64,000 nucleotides of DNA from Acestrorhynchus altus (Eukaryota > Chordata > Actinopteri > Characiformes > Acestrorhynchidae): NCBI GenBank assembly GCA_034509495.1, contig CM067523.1:17183052-17247051 (forward strand). Direction: 5' to 3'. The position numbers were made by a program, and so were the translations under genes. Shown piece after piece: positions 47,487 to 57,109 of the stretch (position 1 is the first letter of the stretch; each line of letters starts with the position of its first letter). The notes beneath the pieces were generated by a model, which did no database searches, was not told where the DNA came from, and was given only the letters and a program-made list of their open reading frames with translations.

Positions 47487-47833
47487 GAAGCACACTGTCA
47501 ACTGATCTATTCCTTGTAGGGAAGCCCTGCCAGTAGAATAGGACTCTCTAGAGCGGCTAAACACTGATGACCCTGTTGGCACCATGTTACAGGGTGGCTA
47601 AAGGGGTATAAAGGCCCCCAGCATTGAGCTGTGGAGCAGTTAAACTGTGTTCTCTGGAATGATGGAGCTCTGTCGAATACTTTGGAGAGAAATGAACTGT
47701 AAAGTTTGGGAAGAGGTGGAGTGGTGATCATCCATCCAATATCCTGAGTGCAACCAAATCCTCATAGCAATGCTCACTCCTAAAATCTAGCAGAAAGTCT
47801 TCCCTGGACAGTAGAGACAGTTACACCAACACA
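47487..47833 (-). mobile_element. Tc1-type relic, family B, copy 3
   Basis: The reverse complement contains GTCTCTACTGTCCAGGGAAG, GAGCATTGCTATGAGGATTT and AACACAGTTTAACTGCTCCA, as in copies 1, 2 and 4. The order (relic then repeat X) repeats that at 43750-44330. Confidence 0.72.
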
Positions 47834-47839
47834 AGCTGG

Positions 47840-48249
47840 ATCACGTATCATTGTTGATCAGGTTTATCTTCTACATCATACACTCAGGTGTTTCATTGCA
47901 GGACTTTCATTTCAGCTCGTATCATTAGTTGCTGTGAAATGAACGTTTTGGCAGCAGACACTGGTTGCTTAATGGTAAGACATTAGCAGAAAGGACAGTC
48001 ATTTACTTCATATGCCCCGAAGCAAGAGCTGAAATCAGAGGGTGGATAATTCATTAGTGTCTCCATTTATTTATTTAATATGGATTGCTGGAGCTGAGTA
48101 AAACTGACATACTGTAGAAAGGAATAATTAATTAATATCACACTACCAAGTCGCAAGTTGCCATGGTCACTACTACAGTGAGAAATTATGGGTTTTATGA
48201 GAGGAGACTATCCTCATATGCCGTTGGCACGTTGTGTAAGGGATAAACT
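47840..48249. other. No gene; RFX X-box-like site at 48157-48170
   Basis: Unique-looking sequence. GTTGCCATGGTCAC at 48157-48170 is close to the RFX X-box consensus. No gene or element recognised. Confidence 0.4.
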
Positions 48250-48253
48250 GTGT

Positions 48254-48290
<37 letters not shown>
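48250..48290. repeat. (GT)n microsatellite
   Basis: About 20 GT units with one TATG interruption. Confidence 0.95.
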
Positions 48291-48292
<2 letters not shown>

Positions 48293-48299
48293 ATGAGCC

Positions 48300-48932
48300 C
48301 TCACATTGTCAAATTAACGACAACACCCTGCACATTATCATTTGACATAATGCCTGTAAGGATGTGACATAAACACCATGACACTCTTTTTAACCGTCTT
48401 TATAAACATAACAAACTTTACTCATTTGCTTTAGAACAGGAACACTTGTCCCTTACTGTCGGGCACCATTCACACCCAGGCTGTGTTCACACAACAGGTA
48501 AAAGTGGCTTGAATCCAACCTTTTTGTCATATCGGTGATAAGCCTAGCTGTCAGGCACTGGAACTCTTTGATGGCTTGTCTGATGCTGGTGAAAATGAAA
48601 CCAGAACTTCCAGGAGAGGACCTTCTGCACATGCATGTGAATTTCGGAGCAAGTCAGATGTAGGTCACATTAAAAGGATAATGTGAACAGCTGGGGAAAA
48701 AAACATATTTGGTGAGAAAATCAGATTTGGGCCATTTTCCTGCTCAGTGAACGTAGCCCTACATAAGCCTTTCATTACAACTGGCACAAGCCTCTGTAAA
48801 CCTACGCTTAAAGGCTCATTTCCACTGACATCCATTGTCAAATGCTGCTTTTGTTAATTGTGAGGTCAACTGGCACTTTGTAATATGCCCTTATTTGTTG
48901 AAAGGTGCTCTATAGTAGTTACTGACCATTGT
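48300..48932. other. No gene seen
   Basis: No recognised gene or element. Confidence 0.5.
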
Positions 48933-48933
48933 C

Positions 48934-48941
48934 AAAAAAAA

Positions 48942-48975
<34 letters not shown>

Positions 48976-48976
48976 T
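48934..48976. repeat. Poly(A) followed by (AT)n
   Basis: About 26 A, then nine AT units. It could be a retroelement tail, but no element precedes it recognisably. Confidence 0.9.
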
Positions 48977-50577
48977 GCAGGTTATGATGCGTGTGGGACT
49001 TTTGCATTGAATGTGGGTGTGATTTCTGCCATACTTAATTATTTGGTGGGGCAGCTACTGCACTGTCCATTGTGGGTGGTAATGCTTTCATTCATGTATT
49101 CTTGGTAGACACATGACGCTGTGAATCGAGGAACGTTAAATGCCTGCACAACTTTGTAAATTTAAAGTCCCATCCATCTGGTCCCGTCTATCATAGCTCA
49201 CTCCACTCCTGTAATTGATGTCACCTTGCCTCACTCACAACTCATATAGTCTAACAAGCAACTTATTGATCAGTTTACATACTGATATCCATGATTTTTT
49301 AGTGTATTTGATGAATGTATTTGCAGTTATAACCTCTGTAGCTTACAGGCAGTTAAAGTCGTACACAGTTACATGCGGTACATTGGAAGGCAAAATCTCA
49401 CTGTTTTGTAACATGATTTATTAGTTGCATGTTTTTTAAGAACATTGCAAATCAAGTGTTGTTCTATATAATAGAATGTGGTGGTTATACATAGTGTAGA
49501 AAATTATTGTTGCTGTTTATTTGCAAAGGTGCTCTATAGCTTTTATTATTAGAATTATTTGTTGTTATTAATCTAATTAGGTTATATTCCATATAATTTC
49601 TTGGTATTTCTATTGGTCCATTCATCATAAACAAAATGCTCACACAAAGTAGTTTCACGTGATGAAAAAAATATTGGACAAAACATCGTATATGTCGTAG
49701 GGCAGGGCTGCAAAGACATTCATGTCAGGGCAGCGCTGAGCAGAAACCTGCCAGCGTTGATATCAATATAGAGATGGCATATCACATATGGCAGTATAGA
49801 TGAGGGTAGTGTATTACAGCCAAGGTGAAACTGGTTACAATAAACATGAGTGATAAATGGTATTTTTGCAGGTCAAAATGTGCTTTTTTTCAGAAATGTT
49901 CATTCTTTTTTAGTAATTCTAGACTGCTTTCGCTGCATTAAGTAGTGCAGTCTGTGTTTGCGTCACATTATCCGCTTTGTGTAAGATGATGTTGCTGTGA
50001 GGAAAACTTCGCATTTGCAGAATGGAAGGGAGCGGCTCAGGGACTCTCTTCATCTTGAGATTTAATCAGTGTTTTCGCTCAATTATTGATCACCTGGTGT
50101 CAGGGCATGTCACTGTTTTTTTCCCCTCTGCAGGTGAAATGAGCAGGAGATGCACAGCCATTTGATTCTTTCCCCCCCTCTCTCTCCCACCTGCTGCCAC
50201 TGGCCTTAGGATCACTGGTGGAACATTTCCATGTAGTTTATAGGCTCAAACCAGTTAGTCAGTGGTTTAGATACAGCTGTTTGTAAATGAGATAGGTGAT
50301 CAGGCAGTGTTGATGATGAAGTGGTACAATGTCATAGAGTGAGACTATGTCAGAATCTCCTTCAGACTCAGAGTCTCTCTGTTGATCTACTATCAGAACT
50401 CAGAAGAGGAGCTGAAAATGTGTTTGTTTCCACCTTAAATATTCAGATTTTTATGAGATTAAACTCAATGATTACAGATGATTGCAGGTGTAGTGAGATT
50501 TCACATGAGAGTAAAAAGGCTCTGACCTCTTGGTTAGAGGTTGTTTACTGCTAGATATGCCATGCAAAGACATATTG
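48977..50577. other. No gene seen
   Basis: 1.6 kb with no recognised gene or element. Confidence 0.5.
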
Positions 50578-50695
50578 ACCAGTACACTCTGCTAGATTAC
50601 GCTTACAGTCAGGTCAGACTGAGCTGCTGACTAGTGTACCCTGTTAGAATTTGCTCGCAGTCAGGTCAGACTCAGCCCTGACCAGTGTGCATGGA
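50578..50695. repeat. Tandem duplication, about 51 bp unit
   Basis: GACCAGTACACTCTGCTAGA, GACTAGTGTACCCTGTTAGA and GACCAGTGTGCATGG begin successive units. The block CAGTCAGGTCAGACT is perfect in the first two. Confidence 0.85.
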
Positions 50696-50754
50696 GTCGG
50701 GTTAATCAAACTTGTTTGATATGATCAACTACTCTGAGGGTGGAAGCGCACACT

Positions 50755-51085
50755 GGTTGTGCAACTAAATTTGTTCCCACTGGTTGCTATGCTATCGCTA
50801 TATTTTTGGTAGTTGGTAACTAAGTTGTTGCTATGGCAAAGCTGGTGATTGCCAGTATGATAGATGCTAGATGATTACTGTTGTTGCTAGGTTGTTGCTA
50901 AGGTCTGGCTATACAGTTATACAGCTATACAGACTGTTGCTTAGGTGTTGCTATGGTATAGCTGTTGGTTGCTGAGTGGTTGTAATGGAAGGGGTTTGAC
51001 TGCTGAAGTGTTGCTAGGATGTTGTCAGGTGTGGTGTACCAGGTGTACTGAGTGGTTGCAAGGGTGTTGCAGGTGGTTGCTTTGT
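50755..51085. repeat. Degenerate GTTGCTA-type minisatellite
   Basis: GTTGCTATGG, GTTGCTAGG, GTTGCTAAGG and GTTGCAAGG recur irregularly at 10-40 bp. A similar low-complexity repeat is frequent in fish genomes. Confidence 0.7.
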
Positions 51086-51089
51086 GTTG

Positions 51090-51639
51090 TTAAAAAAAAG
51101 AATGGGAGTGAAAGGGAGGATCAAGGGATTAAAACATGACAAATAGATGAGTGCAGGTTGGTATGACTGCAGAATAGACATTGAGGACCTGTCCTGAAGG
51201 AGTGCAGGCACTTTTGTGGCTGAGGGGCAAATAAAACTCTAGGCTTTGGGAGTGGACAAAAATGAATGGGAGGAACAAGGGATGAAAATATAAGAAATTG
51301 ACGAGTGTGGGTCTGCATGGCTGTGGATTAGAACTTATTATCCCCCCTGATGGCTTTTAGTACACAGAAACTGTATGGTTTGGGCGTGTGTCAAAATGAA
51401 TGGAAGTGAATACGAGGAACAAAATCAATAAATGTGAGACTATGGCCAAAAATTTTTTTTGCAAAATGTAATGATTGCAGTGTGCAACCATAATTTGAAA
51501 GTAATGAGACTGTTGTGAAAAGTACACTTTCCCAAGTTCCTGGGGAAAATCTCTGCTACTATGTTTTACTGTGCTAAAAATGACTGTCTACTTCTTTAAA
51601 AAAAAAATCCTTTGTTTCACGTGTTGTTCACCCTCTTAT
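51090..51639. other. No gene seen
   Basis: Two blocks (AAAATGAATGGGAGGAACAA at about 51258 and AAAATGAATGGAAGTGAATA at about 51393, also AAGAATGGGAGTG near 51098) suggest an old tandem repeat of about 135-160 bp. No gene. Confidence 0.4.
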
Positions 51640-51718
51640 TTTTGATTTCTATAAAGCTGCTCTGTGACATCAGTTGTAAAAAGCACTATACAAATAAATT
51701 CAGATTAATTGATTGAGA
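51640..51718 (+). mobile_element. LINE/SINE 3' tail (L2-like)
   Basis: TATAAAGCTGCTCTGTGACA and GTAAAAAGCACTATACAAAT with AAATTCAGATTAATTGATTG fit the conserved 3' tail of L2-type LINEs and the SINEs that use them. The body is not recognisable. Confidence 0.65.
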
Positions 51719-53329
51719 ATTTGCCCAGACTCCACGTAAGATGTGCGTAATTGAGGTTTAGGTCAAGCGGCTTAACCCTCCCAGCGAAAGCCCTGTAGAA
51801 CATCTTAACAGCTGGAGCACGGTCATCCCAATAGCCCTCGTCAATACTTGTCGCTGGTAGTGACACATGATGCTCCCCTCTAGCTACTAACTTCTTATTG
51901 TTTGGTCAATTTGGGCTGCGCTTGGAGAGATAATGAAAATTATTGGAAAACAAAGCAATAAAAGTAAGGGATGAGAGGCTTGAGACAGGGAAAATAGTGC
52001 AGGGAGGGAAGTTTGGCACCTCGGAGGCTTTAAATTGGCTGTGTATTGACATGAGAAGAGGGGGCGCCCCAAGTACAGGCAAGCTGGGAAGCTTCCTCTC
52101 TGCCTCAAACCCACTGATCCATGGTGGGTGGCTTACGGCTCCCATCGAGAGTGTGTGTGGGCGGGCAGGAGAATGCCTCGCTATAGATTTTCCAACAAAT
52201 TAATGAGGGTGCTGAGAGGGAGAGAGGGAGGGAGAGAGAGGGAAAAAGCCCACTCCTTTGCGTAGAGGAGTGAGGGAAGCCCCAGCCGTGGGCTCAGACT
52301 CACTAAGCTGCTCCCTCGCCCTTGATCTTTCAGCTGGCTCGTGGGCGTTCAGGCCGAGGCACCCCAAAGCCTGTTGGGGAGACCCCCGCCCCAGCTGAGG
52401 AGGAGGACCTTTGATCGAACAGAACACGGAAGAGATGGAGGAGGAGGAGAATAGCAGTGCTCCCTTCTACTACTGGCCTTATAGAAATTCTAATCATAAG
52501 GTCCCTTTGGAAGTGTAAGGTTCTTTCTGCGGTTTTGAGCTGTTTTGAAATATTGAGTTTTAGGATTTTGTTTTCCAAATAGCAAAACTGATGTGGAACA
52601 AGTCTCTTTTGAAAATTGCAGACCACATTATGAGCTTGACACAATAGGAAATCTTTGATGCACTGAGCGCATTATTAATATCACAACATTTTGGACCATT
52701 AACCTCTGGAGAATTTCTGGTTAATTTTTTTATTTTTTAATATAGCAAAACATATATCACAGAACAATGAAAGGTTCAATGGCAGTCTTTATTCAATATT
52801 GTGCAAGTCTAGTCCTAAGAACTCAATTACTCCTCAAAGCATAAAAAGAAGAAAGTAATTTCTTTTAAAAGGTAAAACTAGTGTTTTTTTTTTAAAATGT
52901 CTACATGCATCAGAAAATTTAATTTAATTTAAAAAGTGTTCTGTGATGTTTTTATGACATCTACTTCTATTATTCATTAATTTTTACATACTTTTTTACT
53001 TTTTTCACACTTCATTCTTCATTTTAGGACATGTCCTCAAAAAGACACTGCAGGTTCAGAATAAATGTCATAAATATTACTAAATATTTAGTCCAGTCCA
53101 GAGGAACGTTTAAGGTAGTAGCTACTAGTTTGAACTTCCTCTCTGTTCGACAGTGTATAGTGTAGGTTTTATATCAGAAATGCATCAACATCCAAAAAGA
53201 CGGATAACTTAATGTTATAACCTATCAATTCAAATGTATGCTATGGAATTACAATTCAAACTGCTAACAATGAAAATGATTATTAATTCAAATGTATTAA
53301 TTACTATTTAATACTATTTAATTCAACAG
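51719..53329. other. No gene; 51890-52215 unique-looking
   Basis: No gene recognised. 51890-52215 is relatively balanced in composition and free of known repeats, ending in a GGGAGAGAG tract (52215-52242). The rest is AT-rich. Confidence 0.4.
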
Positions 53330-53455
53330 GAAATTAGAAAAGAGTTTATAGGGGACAGTCATATATACCAGATATTGATATTTTCAGGAGATTGGTGGCT
53401 CCAAAAATTTCTTTGAGATATAAAAATTAAGAGAATACACATATTTTGCATTAAT
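53330..53455. repeat. Dispersed repeat Y, copy 2
   Basis: Matches 24735-24845 (ACCAGATATTG-TATTTTCAGG-GATT). Confidence 0.55.
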
Positions 53456-53679
53456 TTGACCATGTTTTGATTTCTTTAAAGGAAAATCTGTTCATTAAAA
53501 ATAATCATTTCAGTAAAGAACTGTCATTCTGTTGTTGATTTCATTTCACTTTATTAACTTTTTTGTATTAAATACATTTTCATCATGAAATACATTTTCA
53601 TTGTAACTGATCTCCTTCTGTTTTTTAACTGTTAGAACCCGAGACCAGGGACAGATACATGCTGTTTTCTAGGCTTCAT

Positions 53680-53860
53680 ACCTCAGGATCAGAGTAACCT
53701 ACAGACATGAGCCACATATCATAACAAACCAAGAAAAATCATTCATTTCAGTTTAAATACCAAAGGAGCTTCCAGTGCACGTTTACTGTTTTGTCCAAGT
53801 GTACATGCTCAGCCTGCATGCAGACTTCGACTGATCAGCGAGTGGGGGTGGGGCTATTTT
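53680..53860 (+). repeat. Unnamed interspersed repeat X, copy 5 (partial)
   Basis: GGATCAGAGTAACCTACAGA, AAAGGAGCTTCCAGTGCACG and CGACTGATCAGCGAG are shared with the other copies. Confidence 0.7.
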
Positions 53861-53934
53861 CTTTATCGAAACGTGACCAAATTCATACAAATATTTCAAT
53901 TCTGTTAATTTGTATGAACATATGAACACAAATG

Positions 53935-54045
53935 TGAACATCTGGAATTTGTGACTGTCTCCTATAAATAAAATTCTAAAGAAAAGTACGTCAAACTACA
54001 AAAACATCCCACAAAATTGGCCTAAAGTTCTAAAGGTCAAGGAAT
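53935..54045. repeat. Dispersed repeat Z, copy 2
   Basis: CCTATAAATAAAAT, AAAAGTACGTCA and CCACAAAATTGGCCTAAAG match 30890-31010. Confidence 0.65.
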
Positions 54046-54220
54046 ATAAAAGGGGTCCAGGCAGCGATAGGCTGATTATCCTCAACAACAGCTGCAGCTG
54101 CTTCTCTGTTTTGGCTGATTGGCGTGATCTATAGCTTCTCATCTGGGTCATGCTCCACTCATTCTCCAGCTACAAAAGGTCACATGAAAAATGTATGGCT
54201 GCTCGGCATCGGTGAAGGAT

Positions 54221-54235
54221 CTCAGAGCGAGAGAA

Positions 54236-54273
<38 letters not shown>

Positions 54274-54280
54274 GGAGGGC
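54221..54280. repeat. (GA)n tract
   Basis: GA units with AAAG interruptions. A shorter GA tract lies at 54436-54460. Confidence 0.92.
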
Positions 54281-54284
54281 AGTG

Positions 54285-55730
54285 TAGAGGGAGTGGAGGG
54301 AAGATAGGTCGGTGATGATCTTCAAGACAAGGTTGGAGTTTGTTTAGGACCAGTCGTAGTCACGTTGTGCTTGATCATTTGACTATTTCTTACCAGAAGG
54401 AGTTAAGAATAAGGAGAGACATGTAAAGGAAACTAGAAAGAGAGGGAGAGAGAGAGTGAGATGCATCCCGACACCCACGTGTCCATCTGAATGATTAAGG
54501 ATGAAAAGCAGTCAGCGTCAGTGCAAGCGTCACTTTCCCACCTCCACATCCAACTCAAAATAAAACCCAGCCGCACGCGAACTTCCACGCTACTCGTTTA
54601 CAAGTTCAGTTGTGTTTGTGTGTGATGGGTGGACGCATGCTTTTGACACATGCGTGTGGAAGCCGTCGTGTGGGCATGTGCTGAATTAACATCATCGCTC
54701 CACCTATCCAGGGTTAGAAATGGAGTGATATTTTCCCAGCCAACATGCTCAGGTGGGGCCCACATGCAAGGAGGTGGGTTCCAGGTGGGCCTGGGCTCTG
54801 AGTGGGTTTGTACATGACTTCATACTGGGACCCCAAATGTGCCCAATCATTAGAGCTCACCTTAATCTCTATTCCCCAACGTAGGCCCCAAATGTGCAGT
54901 GTGCAGCCTAGATGAAGATAATGAATAAATGTAAAATATGAATGTCAGTCTATCCTTTTGGGTTTGATTTTGAAATTGATTTTGATTTTGAAAAAAAATC
55001 TTATTCAAATTTTTAGGTGCACTAGAACCTGTTTCACTGTACAATTGTTGTTGCACTTGTTGCAGATCAATGCTCAATCAGCAATAGATAAGACAGGAAT
55101 AGCTACTCTTGCTTTTTCTTATTTCTGTACCTCAGATGCATCCATGGATCTGCTGATGGCTGGTGCATGTCGCCTTGCCAGGAAGTACAGTTTTGTGCCA
55201 GAATATGACTCATAGATTTCTGAGAAACACACAGAAAAACCGAAGACAAATAATCATTTATAGCTCAAACATATTCACCAATTCTCTACTGGGAACAGTA
55301 TCGACCTACTGAAATTTGAATGTGCTATGCACTGTAAAGTACTATATTTATATATTATATTTAGTGAGGGTGTCCTGGTCTGAGGATTGGTTTTGGAGAC
55401 TTTTTTTTTACCACTGACATGGGCTATATTACATCAACTGTAACGTCTGTGCCTTGTTTGGGTTGTTTAACCACAAACTGCTATATGTACATCAATCTTG
55501 GAGGTCACAGAAACCAATTTTGTTCATTGTGCCACAAAATTGGATGAATTCTATTTCCACAAGCGGTTTAATGTCAACTATGACATCCTTCCTGATGAAC
55601 CACTGTACAGATGGCACTGCACTGGCAGAAATTGACAGCAATTCTCATCAGACTCTTTGAAAAGATCAGTGACTTATATTAATGACGTTGTTTGTGTTGT
55701 ATTTGAGTAAATGTACCAGATTTCTAAATA
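54285..55730. other. No gene seen
   Basis: 54740-54900 has short GGGCCCACATG- and CCCCAAATGTGC-type repeats (CCCCAAATGTG at about 54831 and CCCCAAATGTGC at about 54884). Otherwise nothing recognised. Confidence 0.45.
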
Positions 55731-55731
55731 C

Positions 55732-55940
55732 ATACAGTACTGTGCAAAAATGTTAGGCACCTATGAAAATCGGGAATTGAAAGCTCACTGTCTGGGCAGT
55801 AAATGATTATTTGCTCAATAAACCACTAACATTTAGAAAAAATACAAATATATTACGTACAAATAGTAGTTTTCCACATTACTGTGTTCATCAGCCATCT
55901 CCAGAGAGGTCCACAGAGCTCCAGGGAGTCCAATATTATT
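55732..55940 (+). mobile_element. Tc1-type end fragment
   Basis: TACAGTACTGTGCAAAAATG followed by TTAGGCACC is a recognisable Tc1-family terminal repeat. Only this end and about 200 bp of inner sequence are present. Confidence 0.65.
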
Positions 55941-55969
55941 TATACTGTAGTTCTCATCCAACACCTGAT

Positions 55970-56060
55970 TTGGTAAATGAGTGGTAGTGATGTTAAATCA
56001 GGTGAGCTGGAGATGGAATTGAACACACCCATGTGCTGGCTGGGATGGATTATTGCAGAA
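55970..56060. repeat. Dispersed repeat, inverted relative to 10620-10735
   Basis: GTGATGTTAAATCAGGTGAG, then GATGGAATTGAACAC, is the reverse complement of the earlier copy. Confidence 0.6.
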
Positions 56061-56472
56061 CATCATCAGGAACCTCTACAACCCAGATGCCATACTGAGA
56101 TATACTTCCTCTATATGTGTAGATCAGTCCCACACTTCCTACTGGGGGGAAACTGTGTGAAAGCTTTTTTTAATGATGAGGGTACGAGTATGTTTGTTTA
56201 TATTTTGATAATCATTACGAATTCAATTAAATAACAAATAGTGGCATTTTGTTGTTGTATAATTATAGTTCACGATGCAGTTTAATTGAAAATTAAATTT
56301 AATTAATAATAAAATGAAAAGGAAAGAAAAAAAATATGAGAAAAAAAGCTAAATTTAGGCTAAAACTAAGACTAATTTCACAGGGTCCTAGGCTTTAAGG
56401 TGTTTTCAGTTTACAAAGACATCACTGAGATTATACGGTTGCTACAATCTCTCTCTCTTTCCCTCTCTGTAG

Positions 56473-56664
56473 AGGCCAGGTGAAGCCAGTGCTGGGACGC
56501 TTCAGTGAGTTGAGGGAGTTGCTTATAGGGCTTGGTTTGGGGAACAGAAGTGTGGACGCCGCCCTGCTGGATGCTGGTTGCTCTTCCATGCAGATGGACA
56601 CAGCGGACAGAGGCTTCTCCCTCAGCAAGGATGGACCTCTTGACATGCGAATGGATGGAGACAG
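56473..56664 (+). CDS. mettl15: mettl15 internal exon B: GCSSMQ / DGPLDMRMD signature exon
   Basis: This is the next mettl15 exon, 192 bp, after a CT-rich tract and the acceptor AG at 56471-56472. Its donor is GTGCTA at 56665. The first base completes the Pro codon left open by exon A, giving P-G-Q-V-K-P. An alternative acceptor two bases downstream would break the frame, so the first AG is chosen. The translation contains [11 protein letters not shown], then [31 protein letters not shown]. This is the most conserved block of the MraW/RsmH family and lies at the substrate and cofactor side of the fold; vertebrate METTL15 proteins have GCSSMQ where bacteria usually have a GVSS form. The exon ends two bases into an Arg codon (phase 2). 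Exons A and B together give about 109 codons, roughly a quarter of the expected protein. The next exon (expected YPDM-like start) was not found before position 64000. Confidence 0.95.
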
Positions 56665-57109
56665 GTGCTATAATATACTCAACCTCATTTAACAGCCTAA
56701 TTTAATATCTAGAAACTAGTCATTGAGCTACTGCTGAGTTACTACATTCATGCTATTTTTACATAGTGAACTGCTGCAGTTACTACTTGTTGCTATTGCA
56801 GTTACATTTAACCTACAGGAACCTATTTTATTAATGAATACAGCAGTCACTGAATAATAGATCTGAATAATACATTAAGATTAATAAGTGAGTACAAAGT
56901 CTGTAGCTTTAGAGATTTAAGATGTGCACAATTTCAATTGAATACACTTTTTGTAAAATGTTTCCCGTGGTTTGCTATCTCTCCGGGCTGTTTAAGCGAT
57001 GGAAAAATGTCCTGTGTTCATACTCAGCCATGGTTCTGTAAATGAGAGTCTGAGCCACACAATATTACTGCAGCCAATCAGCAACAGGGGACGGTCACAC
57101 TTCAAATTA
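56665..57109. other. Start of the intron after mettl15 exon B
   Basis: Intron sequence following donor GTGCTA. No gene or element recognised. Confidence 0.5.

Larger units (their letters stand above)
31327..56472 (+). other. mettl15: mettl15 intron between exons A and B (about 25.1 kb)
   Basis: This GT-AG intron runs from GTGAGT to a CT-rich tract ending TGTAG. It is large because it holds many repeats: a Tc1 element, GA/GT runs, the 830-bp polypyrimidine minisatellite, the 1.15-kb 24-bp minisatellite, SINE and MITE pieces, a palindromic Tc1 derivative and a Tc3-like relic. No additional exon of the gene is required by the reading frame, since exon A phase 2 joins exon B directly. The size is measured from the two splice sites. 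Confidence 0.88.

Noticed and set aside
56475..56664. Alternative acceptor two bases downstream for mettl15 exon B
   Set aside because: It shifts the frame away from the conserved GCSSMQ and DGPLDMRMD motifs.
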